Origin: Flavobacteria bacterium BBFL7
GTDB taxonomy: Bacteria > Bacteroidota > Bacteroidia > Flavobacteriales > Flavobacteriaceae
Direction: 5' to 3'
Length of the DNA: 64,000 nucleotides
NCBI GenBank assembly: GCA_000153385.1
Contig: CH672374.1
Location: 442,946-506,945 of the forward strand
The translations under genes and the position numbers were made by a program. Shown piece by piece: positions 17,398 through 24,581 of this stretch (position 1 is its first letter; each line of letters begins with the position of its first letter). The notes beneath the pieces are model-generated. The model searched no databases, was not told the origin of the DNA, and worked only from the letters and a program-made list of their open reading frames with translations.

Positions 17398-17982
17398 ATG
17401 AAAATTAGATTTGCCATTTTATGCTTATGTACTTTTGCCATATTTTCTTGTAAAGATGAAGTAAAAGCAGATAAAGATATTGAAACTAATGAGCCCAAAG
17501 AAAAGGTTGCAACTGACGCAGTTTTAAAAACCAATCAAGATCCTTATGATTATTGTAGTATCCTAGAAACTTCTGTTCAATTAGCAAATACAGATATGGA
17601 AACCTACCATATTGCAGAAACCGGTATGAATGATAATATAGGTTTATCTGCAATGATTTATATGGACGTCAACACTAAAACCATTACTCAGATTGATTTT
17701 GAATCTAAAAATAATTTTAAGAATGTAGAAACTGCTTCATTTGAAAAAGTTGATAACGAATATGTGCTGAAGATAACGCTCTATGAATCACCACAAGCTG
17801 GTGATGTATTAACGACTATCACAGCTGCAGTTTTAAACGACGTAAAGCCTAACATGGATTTTAAAACTGTCATTGACATTAACGACGAAAGTTTGACGTG
17901 TGGACAAAAAAAAATGGATTTATTTATTCCTCTTAAAAAAGGTCACTCCTTTAAAAGACCTAGTATAAGTCGTGTTAACTAA
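17398..17982 (+). CDS. Lipoprotein of unknown function, upstream of two-component pair
   Basis: A 194-residue protein with a lipobox at the end of its signal sequence (MKIRFAILCLCTFAIFSCKD, Cys18). The start is ATG 17398; a longer in-frame ATG at 17338 would put 20 residues before the signal peptide and falls inside the inverted repeat at 17330-17345. The mature part has no family I recognise. It overlaps the following kinase gene by 11 bp, so the two are probably co-translated, which suggests a sensing or accessory role for the histidine kinase. Confidence 0.8.
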   Translation: MKIRFAILCLCTFAIFSCKDEVKADKDIETNEPKEKVATDAVLKTNQDPYDYCSILETSVQLANTDMETYHIAETGMNDNIGLSAMIYMDVNTKTITQIDFESKNNFKNVETASFEKVDNEYVLKITLYESPQAGDVLTTITAAVLNDVKPNMDFKTVIDINDESLTCGQKKMDLFIPLKKGHSFKRPSISRVN

Positions 17983-19747
17983 GTGTTTATATTCTATAAG
18001 TATACTTCTATTTTTTTTTCGAATAGGATATACTCAGTCTGTAAATTTAATCGAACTAGAGAATTTAAATAAAAACTCTAGATATGATCAGTCCAAGGCA
18101 CTCATAGAATCTATAGACACACTTTCTTTTTCTTTGACAGAAAAAGCAAGGTATTACTATGAATGTGCTAGAGTAGCATCTAATACTACATCTGATTTAA
18201 TCTATCCGTATGAGTTATTGTTAAAAGCAAAAAGAAAGGTGCCGCAAGATTCTCTTGAACTTAGGTTTAAAATAATTGATGAATTAATTTACACCTATTT
18301 ATCAAGCGTAGAAAACGCGGTGCCTTTTGAAGATTTAGTTCGAGAAAATTGTAATATAGCTCAGCACACTCAAGATGCTACCATGTTGGTCAACTGCCAT
18401 TTTTATTATATCTATAATGAAGATTATAATAGTAAAGCCAGTATCAATCGTTCCTTAAAGCGCTTGCAGCTTTCCAAGAATATTGCTAGAAAAAACAATT
18501 TAATTGATTTAGAAAAAAGCATCGAGTTAAACCTAGGCATTGTACACGATCTTGCTAACCATAAAGATTCTGCTCTACATTACTTCAATATATTAATTCC
18601 ATATTACGAAAAACAAGAAGATTTTGAGACGCTTAAAGATTTATATAATAGTAAAGGACAAACTCTGAAGCAATCCAATCAATATGATGAAGCTATATAT
18701 TATTTTGAAAAAGCGTTGAATGACTTCTACCCGATTGAAAATCAAGAAAAAATGGGAATGGTTACTAGAAATCTAGCTGACGCCTATTATCTTAATAAAA
18801 ACTACCAACAAAGTGCTCGTTTATATCGAGATAAAATTAGAATTTCTGATTCTTTGAAAACGGTAAATGCAGCCAGATCATTAGAAGAGTTGGAAACAAA
18901 ATTCAAAACAGCTGAAAAAGAAAAGGAAAACCTACAGCTTAAAGCGGAGAAAGAAAGTCAAAAAGCGCAAATTTATTTTCTATCTGGTAGTGCTATGATA
19001 CTGATTCTATTAGGTCTTTATTTCTATAATAATCAACGTAAAAAGAAACTAATAGCACAAAAGGAGCAAATAATCCAAAAAAGTCGTGCAGATGCCATTC
19101 TTAAAAATCAGGAATTAGCTACCATAGATGCTATGATTACAGGACAAGAAAAAGAACGTAAAAGACTTGCGGAAGAATTACATGATGATTTAGGTAGCAC
19201 ATTAACAACTGTTAGACTGTACTTTGAAAATCTTAAAAATCAATTTACAGAAAGTGAGTCTCAAGAAGTGTTTAATCGTACGGAAAAGCTATTAGATGAA
19301 GCGTATGAGAAGATTAGGAACATGTCTCACACTAGAAATAGCGGTATCCTAGCAAGTAAAGGTTTAATACCAACACTAGAAACTCTAGCTCATAAAATTA
19401 CAGACAGTGGCAAAGTGAAAGTTGAGATCATACACCACGGTTTAGATCAATCTTTAGAAAATAGCTTAGAACTTACTATCTTTAGAATATTACAAGAATT
19501 ATTAAATAATATTATTAAACATGCTCAGGCTGATCATGCCGTTATAAGTCTAACAGCATATAAAGATAGCATCAATATTATGGTGGAAGATGATGGAATA
19601 GGTTTTCTAACAGAACATACAAATAAAGATAAAGGCATCGGACTTCATAACATTGAAAAAAGAATTGAAGACCTTAATGGCGCCATGGAAATTGATTCCC
19701 GTAAAAACCACGGTACGACGATAAATCTAGATATTCCATTACTATGA
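17972..19747 (+). CDS. NarL-type sensor histidine kinase with TPR sensor region
   Basis: A 591-residue membrane kinase. A signal peptide or anchor is followed by a TPR-like periplasmic region (about residues 40-290, for example NQYDEAIYYFEKALN), a coiled coil, one membrane helix (about 334-353, IYFLSGSAMILILLGLYFY), an H-box with His404 (ERKRLAEELHDDLGSTLTT), and an ATPase domain (LQELLNNIIKHAQA, VEDDGIGF, KGIGLHNIEKRIEDLNG). The start is GTG at 17972, overlapping the lipoprotein stop; no ATG is available before the signal sequence. The stop overlaps the response-regulator start (ATGA). The signal sensed is unknown. Confidence 0.9.
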   Translation: MLTKCLYSISILLFFFRIGYTQSVNLIELENLNKNSRYDQSKALIESIDTLSFSLTEKARYYYECARVASNTTSDLIYPYELLLKAKRKVPQDSLELRFKIIDELIYTYLSSVENAVPFEDLVRENCNIAQHTQDATMLVNCHFYYIYNEDYNSKASINRSLKRLQLSKNIARKNNLIDLEKSIELNLGIVHDLANHKDSALHYFNILIPYYEKQEDFETLKDLYNSKGQTLKQSNQYDEAIYYFEKALNDFYPIENQEKMGMVTRNLADAYYLNKNYQQSARLYRDKIRISDSLKTVNAARSLEELETKFKTAEKEKENLQLKAEKESQKAQIYFLSGSAMILILLGLYFYNNQRKKKLIAQKEQIIQKSRADAILKNQELATIDAMITGQEKERKRLAEELHDDLGSTLTTVRLYFENLKNQFTESESQEVFNRTEKLLDEAYEKIRNMSHTRNSGILASKGLIPTLETLAHKITDSGKVKVEIIHHGLDQSLENSLELTIFRILQELLNNIIKHAQADHAVISLTAYKDSINIMVEDDGIGFLTEHTNKDKGIGLHNIEKRIEDLNGAMEIDSRKNHGTTINLDIPLL

Positions 19748-20370
19748 TAAAATTGTTAATAGCAGAAGATCATCAATCGCTCATAGATGGATTAATACTA
19801 CTATTTAAAGAGGATTCAGAAATTGAAGTAATAGGAACCGCAAAAGACGGTAAAGAGTTACTTGAAAAATTAGTGTTCAAAAAGCCCAATGTATTACTCA
19901 CAGACATCAGCATGCCAAGATTAAATGGAGTTGAATTATGTAAAAAAGCATTAACGCTACAGCCAGAACTAAAGGTTATTGCTTTCTCTATGTTTAATGA
20001 TGAAGATGCTATTAAAGAAATGATTAAAGCCGGTGCTTATGGTTACATTTTAAAGACTAGTAGTTTACAGGAAGTAAAAACAGCAATTATAAAAGCATAT
20101 CGTGGAGAACGTTATTTTGATGCATCAATAAATATTAAAGAAATTGGACGCACAGAAACATCTAATAAAAAAACCATTTTATCACCTAGTGAGACAAAAA
20201 TTTTAAAATTGATTGCTCAAGGAAAAACATCTTCAGAGATTGCCGAGATTCGATTTACGGCAGTTAGCACTATTATAAAACATCGTAAAAACATCATCCA
20301 AAAATTAGGATTACAAGGTAAAGGAGAATTATTGAGATATGCCTTGCAAAAACACCAGCATTTCAAGTGA
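19744..20370 (+). CDS. NarL/LuxR-family response regulator
   Basis: A 208-residue regulator overlapping the kinase gene by 4 bp. The receiver domain has the acidic pocket (IAEDH), phospho-acceptor Asp54 (LLTDISMPRLNG) and the conserved Lys (YILKTSS); the C-terminal LuxR-type helix-turn-helix is LSPSETKILKLIAQGKTSSE through STIIKHRKNIIQKLGL. It is the cognate partner of the adjacent kinase. Two similar inverted repeats flank the operon (17330-17345 and 20423-20438) and are candidate binding sites. Confidence 0.93.
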   Translation: MIKLLIAEDHQSLIDGLILLFKEDSEIEVIGTAKDGKELLEKLVFKKPNVLLTDISMPRLNGVELCKKALTLQPELKVIAFSMFNDEDAIKEMIKAGAYGYILKTSSLQEVKTAIIKAYRGERYFDASINIKEIGRTETSNKKTILSPSETKILKLIAQGKTSSEIAEIRFTAVSTIIKHRKNIIQKLGLQGKGELLRYALQKHQHFK

Positions 20371-20422
20371 TTCACATTTGTTAATCAATTTACTACTCAT
20401 TCCTGTCATTTACACTTAAAAA

Positions 20423-20438
20423 TACCCATTAAAGGGTA
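20423..20438. promoter_or_regulatory. TACCC-N6-GGGTA inverted repeat, candidate response-regulator operator
   Basis: TACCCATTAAAGGGTA, embedded in 9-bp perfect arms (AAAATACCC / GGGTATTTT). Its centre is about 44 bp before the predicted start of the small-RNA unit (-7 box at 20462), close to the position used by class II activators. It could instead be a weak terminator hairpin of the response-regulator gene. Confidence 0.45.
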
Positions 20439-20461
20439 TTTTATAAAACACCTCTCCTTCT

Positions 20462-20469
20462 TAACTTTG
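20462..20469 (+). promoter_or_regulatory. -7 box TAACTTTG for candidate small RNA
   Basis: Exact TAnnTTTG match in a non-coding stretch, followed about 85 bp later by a strong terminator. Confidence 0.5.
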
Positions 20470-20474
20470 AATTG

Positions 20475-20584
20475 TTAAGTTAAAATTGAAAGGAACATTC
20501 CTTTTTATAATAATTTTAGGGGGAAGGAAGTCCTGATAAGACTTTCTCATTTACGGTCGGAAATCTTTTCCGACCGTTTTTTTA
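20475..20584 (+). ncRNA. Candidate small RNA with three hairpins
   Basis: This segment of about 110 bases starts after a TAnnTTTG box and ends at an intrinsic terminator. It can form three successive hairpins: AAAGGAA / TTCCTTT (20489-20504), GGAAGTC / GACTTTC with one G-T pair (20526-20546), and the terminator stem at 20553-20577. It has no open reading frame of note. The next gene (20622) has its own TAnnTTTG box after the terminator, so this need not be its leader. It could be a 3' extension of the response-regulator mRNA. No known RNA family was recognised. Confidence 0.45.
20553..20584 (+). terminator. Intrinsic terminator ending candidate small RNA
   Basis: Stem ACGGTCGGAAA / TTTCCGACCGT with a three-base loop, then seven T. 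This is among the strongest stems in the window. Confidence 0.9.
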
Positions 20585-20594
20585 TACATAATTG

Positions 20595-20602
20595 TATATT
20601 TG
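20595..20602 (+). promoter_or_regulatory. -7 box TATATTTG for SRPBCC-crcB-DJ-1 genes
   Basis: Exact TAnnTTTG match, 19 bp before the ATG at 20622 and downstream of the terminator. Confidence 0.65.
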
Positions 20603-20621
20603 ATAAACAAAATTTCCCTAA

Positions 20622-21653
20622 ATGAAAGTTCTTAAATATCTCTTTTTATTCCTTTTAGTCATAATTGTAGGATCTGCAGTATATTTTTCTTTACAAGATG
20701 GCTCCTATTATATTTCCGAAAAGAAAACCATCAAGGCTCCTCCAGAAATGGTTTATGAACAGATTTCAGATTTTAAAAATTGGAATCACTGGAATCCATG
20801 GACCAACTCATTAGACGTGACAAATACCCTAGGAGATGTTACAACTGGTATTAATGGGTTTTACACCTTTACAGATGAGTATGGTAATGGCTCTATGACT
20901 TTTACAGCTTTAGAACCTCAAAAAAGTATTGAGGCTGACATGGAATATCATACAGATCTTACGGACTCTAACAGTATTGTTACCATGAGTTTAAATCCAG
21001 TCCCAGAAGGAACTGAAGTTACCTGGTCTATAAAAGGTGAGGACGGACTTAAGAACAAAGTAATGAACTTTATATTCGGGTTAGATCTAGAGGAAGAGAT
21101 TAGACCTATGTATAAAAAAGGTCTGAATAACATTGAAGACTATCTACTAGTTGAAATGAAAAAATATGAAATTAGTAATCCTGGTTTAGTAGATTATGGA
21201 GGTGGATACATACTTTATAAAACAACCTCAACAACAATGGAGAATTTTTCTGTAGAAATGTCTGATATGTTGCAAGAAATTATGACCTACATGAAAAATG
21301 AAAATATTTCTATGCATGGTATGCCTATGAGTATTTATGAAAAGTTTGACTATAATAACAATAGCGTCATATTCTCGGCTGCAATTCCTGTTAGAGATCG
21401 TGTTATTCCTGCTACAGATGCAACTGTATTGTGTACCTACATAGAACCTACCAGAGCTGTTAAAGTGACTTTAAAAGGTACATACGATCACTTACAAGAA
21501 GCATGGGAAAAAGGACAATTATTTATAGCTCAACAAGGTTATATTACAGGTCTACAGGCTCCTTTTGAAATTTATAAAACAGATCCAGCTCTTACTCCTA
21601 ACCCAGCAGATAATCTTACAGAAATCTATTTACCTGTTGTAGAAAATGATTAA
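20622..21653 (+). CDS. SRPBCC domain protein with GyrI-like C-terminal domain, membrane anchored
   Basis: A 343-residue protein. An N-terminal membrane helix (LKYLFLFLLVIIVGSAVYF) is followed by a SRPBCC (START-like) ligand-binding domain, about residues 30-175 (IKAPPEMVYEQISDFKNWNH), and a GyrI-like/effector-binding domain, about 185-340. Both folds bind small hydrophobic or organic ligands, but the ligand cannot be read from sequence. Its end overlaps the crcB start by 8 bp, suggesting translational coupling. Confidence 0.8.
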   Translation: MKVLKYLFLFLLVIIVGSAVYFSLQDGSYYISEKKTIKAPPEMVYEQISDFKNWNHWNPWTNSLDVTNTLGDVTTGINGFYTFTDEYGNGSMTFTALEPQKSIEADMEYHTDLTDSNSIVTMSLNPVPEGTEVTWSIKGEDGLKNKVMNFIFGLDLEEEIRPMYKKGLNNIEDYLLVEMKKYEISNPGLVDYGGGYILYKTTSTTMENFSVEMSDMLQEIMTYMKNENISMHGMPMSIYEKFDYNNNSVIFSAAIPVRDRVIPATDATVLCTYIEPTRAVKVTLKGTYDHLQEAWEKGQLFIAQQGYITGLQAPFEIYKTDPALTPNPADNLTEIYLPVVEND

Positions 21654-22017
21654 ACAACTCTTATTTGTTTTTATCGGTGGTGGCTTTGGTTGTGTCCTTC
21701 GGTTCTTATTCTCGATATGGATGAATACAGATCAAATTAAATGGATACCTACACTTGTAGTGAATGTATTGGGATGTTTTATATTAGGTTACTTTCTTTC
21801 TCTTTCCCATAAGAATATTTTAGATAGTCATGGTTATATATTACTAGGTATAGGATTTTGCGGTGGTTTAACAACCTTTTCTACATTTTCTGTAGATCTT
21901 TTTAAGCTGACAAATGAATCTAATTATATGGGTGCGTTAACATACTTGCTGCTCACTATAATATTGGGGTTCATTGCAGTATATAGTGCATATTATTTAG
22001 GAAAACAATTAAGCTAA
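21646..22017 (+). CDS. crcB: Fluoride ion channel CrcB/Fluc
   Basis: A 123-residue protein with four membrane helices, the standard length for Fluc channels, which export fluoride as dual-topology dimers. Family motifs are GGGFGCVLRF, TLVVNVLGCFILGYF and GFCGGLTTFSTFSVD. It overlaps the SRPBCC gene by 8 bp and is followed 3 bp later by a lipoprotein gene. I see no fluoride riboswitch upstream of this group. Confidence 0.93.
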   Translation: MIKQLLFVFIGGGFGCVLRFLFSIWMNTDQIKWIPTLVVNVLGCFILGYFLSLSHKNILDSHGYILLGIGFCGGLTTFSTFSVDLFKLTNESNYMGALTYLLLTIILGFIAVYSAYYLGKQLS

Positions 22018-22020
22018 TTC

Positions 22021-22761
22021 ATGAGGATTTTCAATTTCATCTGTGGTCTGCTTTTACTTATTTCATGTCAAGAAAAGAAAAAGCCTGTTGACCTAAATAT
22101 TGCTACCACACCATCTACCACACCTGTTTTAATCAAAGATGCCTATAATGTAGGTTTTCTAGTAATGGATGGAACTTTTAATACAGAATTGACTGCTCCA
22201 TATGATATATTTCAACATACACGCTTTCGCGAAAGCATTAAACCTATGAACACTTTTACTGTTGCACAAACGAATGATATAATCACAACGTTTGAAGGTT
22301 TACGGTTACAACCCGATTATAGTTTTGATGATGTGCCACAGATAGACATATTAGTAGTACCTAGTGCCGAGCATCATTTAGATAGCGACCTAAAAAACAA
22401 AGAATTGATAAAATGGGTACAACAAACAGGTACAAATGCTACCTATGTCACATCGCATTGTGATGGTGCTTTTATTCTTGCTCAAGCAGGACTTTTAGAT
22501 GATGTGGTTTCCACCACTTTCCCAAGTGACATTGGAAAAATGAGAAACCAATTTCCACATTTAGACGTAAGGGAAAATGTGTGGTTTGTGCATGATGGTA
22601 AGGTGATTACTAGTGCTGGTGGAGCTCGTTCTTTTGAGGCAGCAATGTATTTGTGTGACGTCTTATACGGCCCAGAAATCGCTAATGATCTAGCTGGTGG
22701 ATTAGTATTAGAATATAAACTGGCTGATTATCCACATTTAATTATTAATGCTAGCGAGTAA
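22021..22761 (+). CDS. DJ-1/PfpI family lipoprotein
   Basis: A 246-residue protein with a lipobox (LLLISCQEKK), so predicted to be membrane-anchored outside the cytoplasm, which is unusual for this normally cytoplasmic fold. The DJ-1/PfpI core has the nucleophile-elbow Cys in VTSHCDGAFILAQAGLLDD and the AraC-regulator-like segment VGFLVMDGTFNTELTAPYD. A palindrome copy encodes RFRES at residues 68-72. It ends 5 bp from a convergent gene, and no terminator is visible. Substrate unknown. Confidence 0.85.
   Translation: MRIFNFICGLLLLISCQEKKKPVDLNIATTPSTTPVLIKDAYNVGFLVMDGTFNTELTAPYDIFQHTRFRESIKPMNTFTVAQTNDIITTFEGLRLQPDYSFDDVPQIDILVVPSAEHHLDSDLKNKELIKWVQQTGTNATYVTSHCDGAFILAQAGLLDDVVSTTFPSDIGKMRNQFPHLDVRENVWFVHDGKVITSAGGARSFEAAMYLCDVLYGPEIANDLAGGLVLEYKLADYPHLIINASE
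22222..22237. repeat. Dispersed 16-bp palindrome, 15/16, in DJ-1/PfpI gene
   Basis: CGCTTTCGCGAAAGCA, read as RFRES within HTRFRESI. Confidence 0.9.
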
Positions 22762-22766
22762 AGTTT

Positions 22767-23885
22767 TTAATCTATTAATTCTTCTCCAGCATTTTGTATT
22801 AAATCCGATACATTAAACATGCTTTCTATTCCGGATTTTTTCATCTGCTTTTTAACCAGTTCCCAATCTTCTTTTGACGGTTCTGCTGGACGTTGTTCTG
22901 ATGCCAGATCAGGTTCAAAGGTTAAAACTGCCCAAGATGGAAAATGATCACTTTCAAAATCGACACCAGTTCCAGCATCTTTTAATCTAAATTCTGGTGA
23001 TATAAGGATATGATCTAATGGCCAGCGCATTAATGGATATTGTGCATGATAGGTATTAAAGAATCCTCTACCTATTCTTAAATCCAGTAACTTTCCAATT
23101 GTTTTAGTAAGTTGTGTACTATCAGACCAGGCTACATCATTAAAATCACCCAATATGATAACCGGTATGTTAGAATCATAACTAGACATCGCAGTTAAAA
23201 TCAATTCCTGATCACGATCTGTACTCATCGGGTTATGTTGCGGCATGGGTGGCGTAGGATGGATGGCATATAGTTGAAACTGTTTTCCATTTTCCATCAT
23301 AACTTTAGACTCTATGGATGGAATATTGGGATCAACTTTAAACTTAATCTCAGAATCCGATAATCTTAATTTTGAATAAACTAACATACCATATGTATTA
23401 TCCTGTGGCTGCTCTATCTTATAAGGATACTCCTTACCTATCTTATTTTTAATTTCATTACTCCAGCGTTCATTAGTTTCTGTAAAGACTATTAAATCTG
23501 GTTGTTGCTCTCTTATTTCATTATAAAGCTCTTGACCTTTTTTATTTTTCTGTAAAACATTTGCTGTATAAATATGGATTGTTGAAGCATCACTTATCTG
23601 TTGTGAGCTGTCTAAAACCTCAACACTTACAAATGGTGTGTAGTCTATAAACTTGACAAATTGGAATATAAAACAACCTATTAAGATACTGATGTAGGCA
23701 TAGTCGTTTACCCATTTAGGCCTGAATGTAAAGAAGTAAAGTAAAATAGCCAAAAGAGTAAAGGCCGTAAGCTGTAAATGTGGGAAATCAAATATACGTA
23801 TCCACCAATAATCTGCAGCTATAAGAGGTAGTAAGCTTAACAATGCGGCAATTAAGCCTATAACCTGAAAAATTTTCCTCCACAT
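22767..23885 (-). CDS. Endonuclease/exonuclease/phosphatase family membrane protein
   Basis: A 372-residue protein. Three N-terminal membrane helices (residues about 7-80) precede an EEP catalytic domain with TANVLQKN, a metal-binding Glu in IVFTETNERW, VIILGDFNDVAWSD, PLDHILISPEF and the final SDHFPSWAVL. This arrangement is common among bacterial EEP proteins of unknown substrate, perhaps a phospholipid phosphodiesterase facing the periplasm. Upstream there is a TATCTTTA sequence near 23898, a one-base departure from the -7 consensus. Confidence 0.87.
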   Translation of the reverse strand: MWRKIFQVIGLIAALLSLLPLIAADYWWIRIFDFPHLQLTAFTLLAILLYFFTFRPKWVNDYAYISILIGCFIFQFVKFIDYTPFVSVEVLDSSQQISDASTIHIYTANVLQKNKKGQELYNEIREQQPDLIVFTETNERWSNEIKNKIGKEYPYKIEQPQDNTYGMLVYSKLRLSDSEIKFKVDPNIPSIESKVMMENGKQFQLYAIHPTPPMPQHNPMSTDRDQELILTAMSSYDSNIPVIILGDFNDVAWSDSTQLTKTIGKLLDLRIGRGFFNTYHAQYPLMRWPLDHILISPEFRLKDAGTGVDFESDHFPSWAVLTFEPDLASEQRPAEPSKEDWELVKKQMKKSGIESMFNVSDLIQNAGEELID

Positions 23886-23976
23886 AAACGTTTTATGTTA
23901 AAGATAAAGAGTATTATCATTTAACCGTTTACAGTTGAGGAAAATTTAAGTTTATTTGTTAATTTTTAAGAATTGC

Positions 23977-24471
23977 TTAAAATTGATTTTGATTAAAGTC
24001 ATCATTACCTATTCCTTTAGGATTAGGGCCCCATTGATTAGCTCCGTGCTTACTATCTTCAATCAGCCAGATTAATAAAATAATAGTACCTACAAATGGG
24101 ATCATAGAGATAAAATAAAACCATCCACTGCGACCAGTATCATGTAATCTCCTTACGATGACAGCTAGTGACGGTATGATTGTCGCTAGAGCATATAATA
24201 GAAATAGTATCGCAAAAGGAATCGCGATGGCTTCATTTTCTGTTGCTGCACCTATAATCATAGGTACATACAAAATCAGAAATACAATAAAATTAAATAA
24301 TTGCCAGTACCAGTATTCTGATCTTCTTGCGCGTCCAGAAAAATCAGTATAGTTATTAAATACTGCTTTAACAGCATCCATCATTCCCATACCGTCAGAT
24401 TCTGGCATAAAAGGTTCTCTCCCACGTCGTGAGCGTACTTCAGTGTTTTGTGGTTGGTTAGTGTTTTCCAT
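23977..24471 (-). CDS. DUF805 family inner-membrane protein
   Basis: A 164-residue protein with the DUF805 pattern: the soluble N-terminus is followed by NYTDFSGRARRSEYWYWQLF, hydrophobic helices, the motif SLAVIVRRLHDTGRSGWFYF and a last helix. The start ATG 24471 is chosen; an upstream in-frame ATG at 24501 would add a ten-residue hydrophobic stretch unusual for the family. The protein ends in a polar tail. Biochemical role unknown. Confidence 0.88.
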   Translation of the reverse strand: MENTNQPQNTEVRSRRGREPFMPESDGMGMMDAVKAVFNNYTDFSGRARRSEYWYWQLFNFIVFLILYVPMIIGAATENEAIAIPFAILFLLYALATIIPSLAVIVRRLHDTGRSGWFYFISMIPFVGTIILLIWLIEDSKHGANQWGPNPKGIGNDDFNQNQF

Positions 24472-24546
24472 ATAAAAAGTTTGAAACAGCAATTTAAGCA
24501 CTATTTAGTATATAAATAATAGTGAATTATAAGATTTTTTTGATTA

Positions 24547-24562
24547 CGCTTTCGCGAAAGCG
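24547..24562. repeat. Dispersed 16-bp palindrome, exact copy, intergenic
   Basis: CGCTTTCGCGAAAGCG, 20 bp after the tamL stop (minus-strand view). Shares 27 identical bases (24537-24563) with 32127-32153 upstream of tamB. Confidence 0.95.
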
Positions 24563-24581
24563 TTTTTAAAAACTACAATTA

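Noticed and set aside
20371..21645. Fluoride riboswitch ahead of the crcB group
   Set aside because: I see no sequence or structure resembling the fluoride motif; the hairpins at 20489-20577 belong to a separate unit ending in a terminator.
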